64,000 bases of DNA, taken from assembly GCA_944989445.1 (NCBI GenBank), contig CALYLW010000043.1, forward strand, positions 825,001 to 889,000, written 5' to 3'. This document shows, in pieces, positions 1 to 11,448 of this stretch. A program made the translations under genes and the position numbers. Every line of letters begins with the position of its first letter. Positions within the stretch are counted from its first letter, which is position 1. The notes under the pieces were generated by a model. It made no database searches. It saw nothing but the letters and a program-made list of their open reading frames with translations, and was not told the origin of the DNA. The DNA comes from Ampullaceana balthica (lineage: Eukaryota; Mollusca; Gastropoda; Lymnaeidae).

Positions 1-1600
1 GCACACTTTTTTAAAATGAGAATAAAATGTTTAGTAATGATTCATGATTAAAAACATATGTCTTTCACATAATGTATGCAAAACTGACGCATCGTACTGA
101 GAAACCTTCAGAAATGAACCTTAACGAACATTACCCTGAATTTGACTGTTAAAAACTTATTGAGTTTGAATACACACACACACACAATCACAAACACACT
201 AGAAAAAAAACACAATATTTCAAAGGACTGAAAATATTAAAAAAATCGTCTTCGAGTTGGGACTTATCTGCCCTCAGAGCCAGATTTAAAGTCATCTTTT
301 AAATTATGGCGATCACGAAAACAAAACAAGGCGAGGAGAACAATTATGTCCAGTCTCACTCGAAGGGTTAAAACTTCGGCCCCGAGAAACCCCCTCAAAG
401 CCTGCAACAACAGTCTGGCATCCTAGCCCAACCCCACAACGATAACATTGGAAGTCGGTCGGACGAGGAGACAGTACGCTGTGAAAATAGTCTCCAGCGG
501 ATTAGTGGCACCGGTGTTAGTATATTTGTGGCAATCCATGAAGGACGCTGCACTGATGAATCAGAATAAAAGGACATTTTAGCGGAGAGTAAAAAAATAG
601 ATTTGTTATGACTTCAAGACCTTGATATGGAAAATCTGCAGTTTAAAAGCGAAAGTCAGTGTAGATATTTGAAATGATAATAAAAATGCTATTTTAAGGT
701 TTATGCCTTTATCTGAATCTTCTGGTAAGTTTTTACACTTGATATCGAAAAAAAAACTACTGTAAACTCCTCTCCACTACCTCACAATGTATCTTTTGAT
801 GTTAAAACTTTAATAGCATTGCATCAGATAAAATATATTAAAACTTCTGAAAACATTATACCATTGAATTGTTCTAAAGCTGGATATTTACCTCTTTACA
901 TAGATTTTATTGATTAACAGAGGGATAAGTGCTATAAAAATATCATATGGAACTTAATCCTTGTCAAACCTTACCCCATCTCATCCTACAGTAACCATTG
1001 CGAAGCCTCGGATTTTAGTTTGTTTTTAAAATTCATATTGTCATAGGTAGGATGGCTGTTAAAGCGCAACAGACCAGAGGTTCAGGACAAGGTCATTTGT
1101 TTTAGTACTCAACCGAAACGTTTGCAATCTTTTTTGTATAAATGTTTGCTTTAATAGTACAAAAGTGACGTCTGACAAGCACATTCAATGGCGAAGACGT
1201 TTATCTCTCCGAAAAGCAAATGGAGACCTGATGAGTTACTGGACCTGCCATGTGGATTTGTCGGTTTTTAAGAACCACACAATGGGCCATGTCATGTGGA
1301 TGATATGTTAAAATGAATCAATGACAATTCTCAAAATAAGCTGAGTTAAAAGAGTTCTGACTCGTTATAACTTTAATTCGACTGAAAGCTACTTTTAATA
1401 ATTGGCCCGAGAATTTATCTGCGTTTTTCCACATCCGCCCCCCCACCCCAAATCTGATTAATCACTTCAAAGTCCACTCAGTCACAGTATTTGATGAAAG
1501 GAGAAAAGATTTGACAAAATTGAGGATTGAATCGAATGTAAATAAACAATACACGATGGCTGTACATAACAACCCACGCACAAGTAGTATTTTTTAAAAT
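1..1600. other. no gene recognised
   Basis: AT-rich sequence with short homopolymers, a CA run near 172-190 and scattered short ORFs. I see no coding motif, transposon terminus or RNA gene here. Confidence 0.5.
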
Positions 1601-1611
1601 GAAAGAAAGTC

Positions 1612-1620
1612 TATATAAAT
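1612..1620 (+). promoter_or_regulatory. candidate TATA box
   Basis: TATATAAAT lies about 130 bp upstream of a signal-peptide-like ORF (ATG at 1748). That would put transcription start near 1640-1650. TATA-like strings are frequent in this AT-rich DNA, so the call rests on the position before the ORF. Confidence 0.3.
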
Positions 1621-1665
1621 GACAACGGACAAATAAAATTCATTCTGCTACACTCTCTTGTTTAA

Positions 1666-1749
1666 GAGGCGCGATTCTATTTAACTAAGAGATAACACAA
1701 ACTTGATGAGGCGCGATTCTATATAACTAAGAGCTAACACAAACTTGAT
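1666..1749 (+). repeat. 42-bp tandem duplication in presumed 5' leader
   Basis: Two adjacent copies (1666 and 1708) of a 42-bp unit beginning GAGGCGCGATTCTAT, differing at two bases. The unit ends ACTTGATGA, so each copy ends at an ATG. The first copy makes an upstream ATG (1706) with a six-codon uORF stopping at TAA 1726. The second supplies the ATG at 1748 of the candidate ORF. Confidence 0.75.
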
Positions 1750-1894
1750 GAAATTTATAACCATCGATTTCGTCGCTGGCGTTCTACTTCTCTTGTACAC
1801 GTTGTCGGACAAACTAATCGAAGAATGTTTAACTGGCGACGCTCATTCGATGCTAGTTTTCAGGAACAGTACAGGAACTATTCCAAGAAACTAA
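1748..1894 (+). CDS. hypothetical small secreted peptide (signal-peptide-like ORF, 48 aa)
   Basis: A 48-codon ORF from ATG 1748 to TAA 1892-1894. The first 20 residues, starting MKFITIDFVAGVLLLLYTLS, have the hydrophobic core of a secretory signal or membrane anchor. The remainder is polar, with one Cys and an N-S-T glycosylation sequon. A good splice-donor string (CAG|GTACGT) follows at about 1902, just after the stop. Either the mRNA is spliced in its 3' UTR, or the real product joins a downstream exon in another frame, or this is chance. A TATA box and duplicated leader precede it. I recognise no family, and no downstream exon could be tied to it. This is the best host-gene candidate in the window, but weak. 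Confidence 0.25.
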   Translation: MKFITIDFVAGVLLLLYTLSDKLIEECLTGDAHSMLVFRNSTGTIPRN

Positions 1895-2204
1895 TTGAAG
1901 CAGGTACGTTTAGTGACCTGCATGTACCTAATCGCTGCGTTTGGATTAATAAAAAAAACTTTAAATTTTCACATCTTCTTGACGACCAATACGCATGTTT
2001 GCTACAAAAAAGTGTACTTCTGTTTTATTTACCCCCGCAAAGCTTTATAATGGTTTTATGCAAAATGTAAATAAATTTAACTAATTGGTTGCAGCTGATT
2101 CCTTTCAAAGCACTTGCAAGCCCATATGGATGGTAAAGGGAAACACATGTAGTCATACACATTAAATATGATTACCGAAGACAAGGTTAACATTACCTGC
2201 ACAT

Positions 2205-2345
2205 GGAATCAAGAAGACAATCTGCTCATTCCTACCAAGAACAATCATTGACTGGAACAAGCTTCCACAAGGATTAGTTGAGACAACACATAAACGACAT
2301 ATTTGTGCCAATGACCTCCTTCAAACAATCTACAGACTGTGATAT
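2205..2345 (+). pseudogene. LINE C-terminal remnant (CR1/L2-like tail)
   Basis: One frame reads a short stretch ending FLPRTIIDWNKLPQGLVETT. This matches the family pattern near the C-terminus of many CR1/L2-like LINE polymerases (FFPRTIRDWNxLP). Only about 45 codons are readable, with no preceding RT motifs, so this is a 5'-truncated dead copy. A similar but distinct tail lies at 58.6-59.1 kb. Confidence 0.55.
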
Positions 2346-2429
2346 CAACGTTTAGCTGCCCACAGAAGAATCATCTTCACAGAAATATTAACAAACTGAA
2401 AACATAGGAGCTACAGTGATAAAAGCATC

Positions 2430-3079
2430 AATTTTTAACTGTTAACATATAGCGAATGACGAGGTTATAAATTTTAATTTGTAAAAGAGCCGAAGGAAAA
2501 TTTATTCCCATTCTTTTTTTTACTCCATCATTCTCATCATGAACAATAACTTATAGAATTACTGCGTAATTTTAGAATAGAATAAAGCAGCTTCTACCCC
2601 AGGGAAATCTTTCAGTCTAAGACTCCAAAAGAATTGATCGTAAACCAAAAAATGTTGGAAATATATTTTTTACAAGGAGTCTAGGGAGCTACGAATAACT
2701 ATAATGGGTTAAAATATTGTTGTGTCTAGGCCTATGATTTATGCTAAAGCATAGGAGAACACGATTTTTTCATATGAGAGTAAGTCGTCGCTATTATAGA
2801 TATATCTTTTGCTAGACACAATCATGGTAACGAAGGCTGATTGTATTTGGGATTCTTGGACATTATCCAAAGCCAAAGAATACGTGGTAAAATTGTCATA
2901 AAGATAAGATATAATCATGGACGGACTAAACAACTTGAGAAGTATTCATCAGAACAACTAACGTGTCGGAAGACCGTCGTCGTAACCCCCACCCACCCAC
3001 CACAATAAATAAAAATTCAACAACAAAAAGTGAAGAAAAATATAAATTAAAATTACAACTGTAATAAATCAATAAAAGA
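2430..3079. other. no gene recognised
   Basis: AT-rich sequence with no motif seen. The right edge (about 2990-3080, A-rich with ATCATCATC) is probably the 3' tail of the adjacent minus-strand LINE. Confidence 0.45.
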
Positions 3080-6000
3080 AGTCATCATCATCGGCATCGT
3101 GACCGTTGCGAGCCTTTTGAGCGCATGGACACATCAACAGATAACGATCTCCACATATGCCTGTTTTGAGCGGCGGACATTAATTCATGCAATTTCATCC
3201 ATGTCCATTCCTTTATGTTGTCCAGCCAGCTTTTCAGCTGTCGACCTCTTCACCGGTCCCCTTCTACAGTGCCTTGAAGGATAATTTTTGTCAGGGTATC
3301 ATGTCGCAGTACATGACCAAAACATGCCATCTTACTTCTCTTAATTGTTGTTATGATGGTTTCTTGATGACCCGCAATAGAGTTTATTCTGTCCCATAAA
3401 TATTCATTGGTCTTGTGTTCTAAATAGGAGATCTGGAGAATTTTCCTCATGCATTTGTTTTCAAATGCCTGCAGCTTGCTTTCAGTGGCCCCCATTAGTG
3501 TCCAGGTCTCACATCCATAAAGGTCAATGGTTTTAACGAGAGCTCTGTAAAGCCCGAGCTTTGTTGGCCGGGTAATGTTTTTGCGATTCAATATTTTGGT
3601 TACTTTCATCATTACCGCCATTGCCGACCCAATTCTAGCTCGAATGTCAGCCATTGCCGACCCAGTTCTAGCTCGAATGTCAGCCATTGCCGACCCAATT
3701 CTAGCTCGAATTTCCGCTTCACAGGTACCATCCCTAGATATAATCGCTCCTAGATATTTAAAGTTATGCACCTCATCCAGCTTTTGTTGGTTCATTACGA
3801 TGTTGGTCATACTAGCAGCTGAGGTATTAACCAATATCTTGCTTTTCTCTGAGCTATTTTATATCACATATGCACCTGATCTGTCTGCAAGTTTGTCAGT
3901 AAGCTCCTGTAGTTCTTTACTGCCCCCAGCCAAAAGATCTTTGTCATCAGCAAATCTTAGGTTGCATAAGGGTCTTCTGCCTATAGAGATGTATACGTAG
4001 TGATAACTGAGAGTTTCTTGAATTTTTTTTAAAGGACGATATGGAACGGGGCCGGTGACAGAATGCAGCCCTAGCGGACTCTGATCGTCGTTTTGAAGCA
4101 GGCCCTTACGCAGCCTTTAAATAAAACTGCACTGCTTGCCTAATTGTAGAGTTCTTCGATCACCTTTAACAGCCCTTCTTCAATGTTGAAACTTATCATC
4201 ACTTGCCAAAGTCCTTCGTGCCATACTCGATTAAAGGCTTTTTTGAAGTCTATGACATTGTGATGGAGTTCGCGTTTGTGCTGTAAATGTTTTTCTATGA
4301 GCAAGCGACATTTGAAGATCTGCTCGATTGCGCTTCTGCCTTGTCTGAAACCTGCCTGTTCTTCTGCCTGTAATTCCTCGGATATTGGCTTTAGCCGGCC
4401 GAGGATAATTCTTAGCATTACTTTGCTAGGGTGGCTGATAATACTGATTGTTCTTTAATTCTGGCATTGTTTCGTATTGCCTTTCTTAGGTAATGGTATG
4501 ATTAGCGACTGCGTCCAATCTTTGGCCATATCTTATTTTCAAATATTTTCAAATATTTTCTGGCAGAGTTTTGTTAGGGCTTTCGTTACCTCTGCTCCTC
4601 CATGTTTCAGCAGTTCAGCAGGGATGTTGTCAACTCCAGGCGACTTAACCCCTTTTAAGCTCCGTACTGGCCTCTTCAATTTCGCTCAACAGCAATGGTG
4701 GATCATTCATCTCTCTGTTCTTTTGCTTCTGTAGTATGTTGCTATCTGGATTGATTTTACAATTGCACAGTTTGGTGCAATATTCTGTCCGTCGTCTTAG
4801 TACCGCCATGTTATCAGTAAGGAGCTGACCTTTACTGTCTTCAATTATCGAAGCTGTCACCTGGTGCGTTTTTGTAAGATTTCTTAAAGAATCTCATACG
4901 CTTTCTTAGTATTACTGACAGCTATGCTATCTTCCATTGTGCGGCACTGGTTATCTATCCATTTCTCTTTAACCTGCCTCATTTCCTTTATGATCTTTGT
5001 ATTAATCAACCTATATAATTTGTCTGCTGTAAACTGATTATAATTTTTTTCCTTAACATTCTTCTTTCATCACATACATCAAGAATCTTGTTGGTGACCC
5101 AATGCTGTTTCTTGCTTCGTTGCCTACCTATGACTTTTTCTGCTGTTGAAGTTAAAATGTCTTTCAAGTTGTTAGCCAAGGCTTCTACATCTTGGTCGAT
5201 AGTGGCCAATGCTGCAAACTTGCCACCAATCTTGGCCTGGAATATCTCCGCAATTTCCGGGTCTTTTAGTTTGTCCAGATCAAAATGAATGTGCGGATTT
5301 CCTTTTCCTCTATTTAATTTCAGTTTCAGCTTAAGTCTAGTTAGGAAAAGATTATGGTCACTTCCTATATCTGCACCAGGGAGGGACCTTGTTTGTGCTT
5401 TAATGATACTAGATTTGAAACGCCTCGGCACAAGAATGTAATCAATTTGATTCTTGATTAAGCCTCCAGGTGATTGCCAGGTGATGGTTCTTGATTGCTT
5501 GTGTGGATGCAGGGCATTAGCGAGGGTCAAGCAATGACTTTGTGGGAATTTGAGTAATATCATTGCTCTATCACTTGTTTCACCTCAACCGAATTTTCCA
5601 ACTGTACCCGGCCATTGTTGGTACCCGTCAGTTCCAACCTTTTCATTCCAGTCGCCCATTATTATTAGATTGTCTTTTCTTCGTGTTCTCTTGATGACTC
5701 GTTCTATTTCCTCATAGAATTTCTCCAAAAGGTCATCGCTGTGTTCGGAAGTTGGAGCGTACACCTGTATGATCGTGACATTATGGGGTCTGGCACATAT
5801 TCTTATGCTTATCAGTCGATTTGAAATTTGTGTGCAGCTAATGACCGATGCAAATATTTCCTTTCTGACAAGGGACGCTACACCGTATTGATGTTTGGAG
5901 TCATCACAACTGAACCAAATTGTCTGCCCCTCCGCTGTTGATGTTTCACCAAACCCTGTCCAACGGACTTCGGCAATCTCTATGATGTCCCAACTGTAAT

Positions 6001-6360
6001 GTTGTAATTCATGCGTTAGTTCTTTTAATTTCTCACACTGATACAGGTTTTTTACGTTCCAAGCGCCTATATTTATCCCTTCTCTGGGAAGCCTAATTGT
6101 TTAGGTTTCCGAATTATAATTAACGCCCACATTCTGGTGAGTTGCAGTGAAGTGCGCGGTTGTTAATTCGTTCCTCGACCGATCTGGCATGGATATCTTT
6201 ATCTGTTGTGTTTTCATGCTTCCTTTCAGTGGGCTTATAGAATAGGTGGCGCCCAACTCCTGTCCATCTCGTTGCTTTGGGATCAGGGTTTACTCCCCTA
6301 GTCTTTCTTGAGAGTGAGTATGACGCGAGGCAGCGGAGGTTTGTAAACAAGAGTTTTCCT
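3080..6360 (-). pseudogene. decayed RTE-like LINE (endonuclease + reverse transcriptase)
   Basis: A non-LTR retrotransposon read right to left. The APE-type endonuclease spans about 6090-5340: a start region NIGAWNVKNLYQ near 6075, MGDWNEK near 5650, and NQIDYILVPRR followed by GADIGSDHNL at about 5460-5350. A linker follows, then RT: SPGVDNIPAELL near 4640, EEQAGFRQGRS and VIDFKKAFNRVWH at 4345-4225, and the catalytic FADD at 3943-3954. The C-terminal region (FKYLGAIIS, LYGCETWTL, GHVLRHDTL) spans 3800-3270. The order and these motifs match RTE/BovB-like ORF2 proteins. The frame is broken by shifts or stops near 5565-5590, 4865-5000, 4420-4560, about 4000-4140 and 3835-3940, so it cannot encode an active protein. 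The 3' end is near 3080, in an ATCATC-rich stretch. Clade assignment is from memory of motifs only. Confidence 0.85.
3620..3713 (-). repeat. 33-bp tandem triplication inside LINE
   Basis: Three adjacent 33-bp units start at 3620, 3653 and 3686 and encode an 11-residue module (IRARIGSAMAD) in the LINE C-terminal region. Related elements carry this segment once, so this is an in-frame local expansion, probably made before or soon after the copy died. Confidence 0.8.
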
Positions 6361-8340
6361 TCTCATACATGAGCAGTCTTACATGGTTAATGATTTTCAA
6401 CTGCCTGACACACGTGGTTTTAAAGCACCAGTGGACCCATTAAGATGTATAAGAAAGCTTATAGCTAAATCTAAGGCTAATATATACTCGAAGGAATAGG
6501 CAAAACTTAGATGACACCTTTGTTGATGTATTTGGATAGAGATTTCATCTTATCTTTTAAATTTTCAACAAAAAGTAGCCTTAAGTTTTCTGATTGTTTT
6601 TTTAAGTCCGCCATCTCATAGCTGTGTAGAGCTTAACTAGCAGTTCCAAACGTAAAAGGAGTAGCACATTTTAAAAGACACAACTTAGTAAGCCTGAAGT
6701 GAGTAACTTGTTCTCTCATCTTATGTTAATTTAAAATATGCCTACATCTTCACACAGTTTATCATTGAATCTAAGATGTATATCTTTAGATACCTTCAGA
6801 TACAAAATACTTCGTCATTTTTCAAAAACTTTATTCGCGCTTCTATAAGTTTGACTATAACAGGGATTTGAGCTGCCTGGATTGCACTCAAGCCCCTGAA
6901 ATCGGTAGTGCAAATGTTAACTTCATGCCCATGGCTGTCAGGAAAGTCGTGTACTCAGACAAAGTTGTCAGTCACTACCATGCATATGGCACATGTTTTC
7001 CGGGTACTAGAAAAGGTTCTAAGACAGTAATCCTCAAGACTGTTCGAAATAAGTGTGTAATTAAATCACATGGCCAATTATTATAAAGAATTTTTGTTCC
7101 GGCCATTATTTTTATTTTTTGACGCAGCTGTGCCTTAAATAAGCACGCATGTTTTGATCAATCCAAATAATCTTGTTTCTTTTAGCCCCGAGGAGCTATA
7201 ATTATTCTAAGGAATCAATAAAATTCATTGTGTTAAGGGTGATTAGGTCCACTGGCTTTTAACGTTTGAAGTTAAAACGTCGAGAAATATTTTTTTCTCA
7301 TTTTTGTTAGTTCATTAAACGTGGTCTTCATTCGGCAGTATATTGAAGGAAGTTAAGATAACTGTAAAGCTGAAATCAAAGGATCAGTATGTTTTTTATA
7401 ATAATATAGTAAATAAAAGTTCTTAATGAATCATAGCAATAGATAATTTAGTAACAACAAAACGGGAAGCTAAGACCTCTATAAACCGCCCCCGCTCCTT
7501 TATTACAATTTTTTCTGTTGCTGAAATTGATTCCAGAAAAAAATGATGTTTCGCTGGAAAAAAAAACGTGAGTATTTCGTAATGAGCCATATTGTCCTTA
7601 TGTTGAGAATTGGAAATGAAATCAGGAAGAAAAAAAACTATTTGAATGGCGCCAAAGTTGCACACGTTTATTGTGGAAACGTCTTCGTTGCTACACACTC
7701 CAGACACACATCATCCATTGTCTATCTCTGGGCTGCCATAGTCGTTTAAGAACCCATTTTTACTTTCCCGTCTGATAAGGGATTTCGCTGAATGGAACGC
7801 ATGCTAAATATCATAATGATCCAGAATTGATTGAGAATCTCGGGTGATGGAAGGAAGAAAAAAAACAGACAAACCGGCAGATTGCGTCAGTGGCGACGCC
7901 ATTTTAATTATGAAACTTTACCTTTTTACCCTTTGGTTGATGAGAAAACAGCTCATTAAGAAAATATATTGTACGTTAACTTAAGTGATAAGTATGAGTT
8001 GAAAATAAGTTTAAACAAATCATTTTCAAAATGATATTACAAGTGAGATAAGGGAATATAATTTTTAATTTTTTTTTGCTAACTTTTATTTATAGCAATA
8101 TTTTTATTTAATCATAACTGTACGTTATTATTTATAGGTAATAAGTTTTAAAATTGAATTTGAGAATATTTTCTAATGTATTAAATATTTGAATACCAGG
8201 CGAAAGCTACGTTACAATTTTAATTAAGATTGACTTATTGATTTGATCTCAAGTGAAATCAATAGATAAATGTATTTAACCGTTACTAAAAAAAAGATTA
8301 TTTTTAAAAAGATTTGTGTAGATTTGTCAATGTTGATGTC
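6361..8340. other. no gene recognised
   Basis: AT-rich DNA. ORFs of 70-94 codons at 6868-7086 and 7423-7707 have no recognisable motif and no supporting start or splice context. Confidence 0.45.
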
Positions 8341-8363
8341 AAACGTAGCATATAAATGTATAT

Positions 8364-8562
8364 AGTTATTTCAAAGGCTGGTATAGAAATGTGTTTAGTT
8401 ATTCCAATGCTGGTAGAGAAATGTGTCTAGGTATTCCAAGGGCTTGTATAGAAATGTATTTAGTTATTTCAAGGGCTGGTATTGGAAAGTGTCTAGTTAT
8501 TCCAAGGGCTGGTATAGAAATGTGTCTAGGTATTCCAAGGGCTGGTATAGAAATGTGTCTAG
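8364..8562 (+). repeat. 33-bp minisatellite
   Basis: Six tandem copies of a 33-bp unit (core GGCTGGTATAGAAATGTGTC). Degraded half-units (GGGATGGTATAAGGATGG) continue to about 8640. Since 33 is divisible by three, the array leaves open frames that look like an 11-residue protein repeat; I do not regard them as genes. Confidence 0.85.
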
Positions 8563-8948
8563 TTATTCTATGGGATGTTTGTTGCTATCTATGGGATGGT
8601 ATAAGGATGGTTTTGGTTATTTATGTAAAGGCATAGGGATGGTAGTGGCTAACTTCGTAATGGTTCCCTTCTATGGGTTGATAAAGGGATTTTTGTATGT
8701 GTCTGTAGTCTATGGGTTTAAAAGCTTTGGTCGTTATTACCCCTAAGGTTTGAAGAAAAAAAGGAAAGAATGTATTTATCAATATGTTTTGCATAGGGAT
8801 TGTGGTGGTTATCTATGCGCTGGCTAGACAGTTGCAAAGTACTAAGACTGGATCGGTGAAGTGTGGTGGGTGTACAGTTAGTGGTACTCACGATTGTTAA
8901 GAGAGATTTATGGCTAGGGTTTTGTCGCGATGTGAGAAAACAGTTTTT

Positions 8949-9525
8949 AAATCCCTTATATTAACTTCGCGGCCGTCTCTGTCGTCATCTCTCTCTGTCG
9001 TGATATCTGTCTTGGGCGGGCGGAAAAACAAAAGTCACAAATGACCCACTTCCCGTGATCCGATCAAGCTGAAATTTGGCACATGGACCCGTGTCACCTA
9101 ACAATGCATCGTATCAAAATTTCAGATCGATCGAACGTACCGTAATTAAATTAATGCATTTTTAGTTTATCCTTATATGAGGTATGTAATTCAAATTCAC
9201 TGTTTGTTATTGTTGTTTTTTTCCACATGAAAGTTTGAGTTGACGCGTTGAGGCGATCCATCGACGTACCCGCGTGCTTTTGTTTACATTTTACGTGTCG
9301 AGCTGAGCTCGGTTAAGCGAATCGGTGACCAGACTTTTCCCCCTCTCCCACCCCCACCACCACCCCCCAAACCCCCCCCCCTCCAGGGCTATGAAGCAAA
9401 GTAGAGTTAAGACAGATTCAGTCTGTAAATGTTTGTAGCGTTTGAAAATAATCAATACTGTTAGTTATATCTCATATATAAGGGATTTATAGTCAAAAAC
9501 TTTGTTTTACGGGTTTGTTTTATTT
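8949..9525 (+). mobile_element. unclassified repeat U1, copy a
   Basis: First of at least six relatives in this window (others: 9941, 49310, 51738, and reverse at 61141 and 61634). It starts AAATCCCTTATATTAAC and ends ATATAAGGGATTTA, an inverted pair of about 13 bp, followed by a constant tail ending ACGGGTTTGTTTTA. The interior keeps GCTGAAATTTGGCACA and TATCAAAATTTCAGATCGAT. No coding capacity. The inverted ends suggest a non-autonomous DNA transposon, but I could not establish a target duplication or superfamily. Confidence 0.65.
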
Positions 9526-9940
9526 AAATTGCTCGCTTTCATTGCAATTAAATAAATCTGTGTTAAACGCGGCAAGCCAAAGAGACAATAATTCATAGAT
9601 AAAGATCCGAGGGAAAAAAAAGCCAACTGTTACAAAAAAAGTATGATACTCCGTAAAAATAGATATTTCATGAACTTGTAGGGCTGTTGATGTTACTTTC
9701 ATTTCATCCACTACAACTGCTAAAAAGTAGGGCTGCGGAAATTAATGATTAACTTCTCGATTAATCGTTAAATTTTTATCGATTAAAATTATTTTAATCG
9801 ATAAAAATTCAATTAAAATTAAAGAAAATATTTATAATATAATTTTTTTTAAATTAATAAATAATTAATTAATGAATAATTAATAATAATTTATATTTTT
9901 TTAATGTACAAACTTCTCCAGCGTAATATTATAGTTTATT

Positions 9941-10480
9941 AAATCCCTTATATTAACTTCGAAATCTTGTCGTCATTTGTCTCCTAGTACGTCGGTCGGG
10001 CGGAAAAACAAAAGTAAAAAATGACCCACTTGCCTTAATGCGATCGAGCTACAATTCGGCACATGGACCCGTCTCACCTAACAATGCATCGTATCAAAAT
10101 TTCAGATCGATCGAACGTACCGTAATTAAGTTAATGCATTTTTAGTTTATCTATATAAACTATATTTAGCAGTCGCTTTGTTTACATTTTATGGGTCACT
10201 TGACTTCACGCCAGCCAGAGGTGAACACATCTCGTGCTTCCACCAGGTGTACAGGCATGCTTTTGATTACATTTTGCGTGTCATGCTGAACTCAGTACAG
10301 AGATCGGTGACAAGACCTTTCCCTCTCCCACCCCCCCCCCGGGTTAAAAGTAAACGGGCGTTAAGACAGATTCAGTCTGTAAATGTTTGGCGCCTTTGAA
10401 AATAATCAATACTGTTAGTTATGTCTCATATATAAGGGATTTATAGTCAAAAACTTTGTTTTTTACGGGTTTGTTTTATT
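9941..10480 (+). mobile_element. unclassified repeat U1, copy b (nested in hAT)
   Basis: Near-identical to copy a over much of its length, including the AAATCCCTTATATTAAC start and TATAAGGGATTTATAG end. It lies wholly inside the hAT element at 9728-10896 and so inserted after it or travelled with it. A 73-codon ORF inside (10178-10399) is not conserved in the other copies. Confidence 0.65.
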
Positions 10481-10518
10481 TTATTACTTTATGTGGACCG
10501 GCAGACGTCAACTAAAAA

Positions 10519-10720
10519 ATGGCTGACAGCATCAGCGAGGTTAAATTTATATATACAACTAGAAAAATGAGCAAAAATTTTGTTTTTTAGCTAACTGCGG
10601 ATGGCAAAGTCGAAGATGGTGAAAACGTTTACTGTGTTCACTGCCATAAACAATTCTCTTTTAAAGAATAAATACATCGCTGACGTACAACTTTCAGCAG
10701 AAACAGCTGATCAAGTGTCA
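10519..10720 (+). pseudogene. hAT transposase N-terminal remnant (BED-type finger)
   Basis: ATG 10519 opens MADSISE, then a possible intron (GTTAAA to TTTTAG). The following frame reads DGKVEDGENVYCVHCHKQFSF, and a shifted frame reads NTSLTYNFQQKQ. C-x2-C followed by a TSLTYH-like segment is the pattern of a BED zinc finger at the start of hAT transposases. A stop (TAA) and the loss of the expected His leave it dead. The intron is inference. Confidence 0.5.
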
Positions 10721-10998
10721 ACACATTGTCATAAAATTTAGTTCAAAATATTCTTAATTTTCAATGTCCGTGAGAAATGTTCAGTTTAATCACGTCATAA
10801 ATTTCTATTTTTGGCTTTAATCGAAATTATCGATTAATTAATCGATAATTTTTCAAAAGTTAACGATTAAATTTAAATTAATCGATAACAGCCCTACTAA
10901 AAAGATTTCATAAACAAAACAAAAATTGCTCATTAGGTGATAGAAAAATAGAAAACTTTTCGATAAAAAGAAAACCCTATTATGCATGAGAAGCTTTG

Positions 10999-10999
10999 A

Positions 11000-11094
<95 letters not shown>

Positions 11095-11112
11095 TTATTT
11101 ATTTATTTATAT
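10999..11112. repeat. AT dinucleotide microsatellite
   Basis: About 90 bp of uninterrupted (AT)n followed by TTTA and mixed AT repeats. Confidence 0.95.
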
Positions 11113-11325
11113 ATATGTATCTATATATATAAAGAAATAAGAATAATTTAAAGAATTTTTTTAAGTACCGAAGTTAGTGTTTAAACATTTTTGAAACTGA
11201 AATTAAATTTACAGGATGTGCTTCTGTCTTAGTAATTTAATCAATAAAAACATCTTGGATATAGATAGGAGTGACATTTCAAAGAGATGAAATAAGGCGT
11301 ATTTAAATGGCACGTAATTTACACC

Positions 11326-11448
11326 AGCACGAGAGGTGATGCAATGAGAATGATGTTATGAGAGGTGATGCTACGAGAGGTGATGCTATGAGAGCTGATG
11401 CTACGAGAGGTGATGCTATGAGAGCTGATGCTACGAGAGGTGATGCTA
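11326..11448 (+). repeat. 15-bp minisatellite
   Basis: About eight units of a GAGAGGTGATGCTAC/T-type 15-mer with alternating GAGAGG/GAGAGC variants, giving a 30-bp super-period in the middle. Confidence 0.85.

Larger units (their letters stand above)
9728..10896 (+). mobile_element. non-autonomous hAT element with intact 8-bp TSD
   Basis: The ends are TAGGGCTG (9728) and CAGCCCTA (10896), followed inward by repeated ATTAATCGAT motifs. The flanks are the perfect 8-bp direct repeat CTAAAAAG (9720-9727 and 10897-10904), diagnostic of hAT insertion. A U1 repeat is nested at 9941-10480. Only a small N-terminal transposase remnant survives (10519-10720), so the element depended on a relative for transposition. 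Confidence 0.85.

Noticed and set aside
8391..8746. Repeat protein of 81-107 codons
   Set aside because: The 33-bp minisatellite stays in phase by arithmetic; two overlapping frames are open and neither has a domain.
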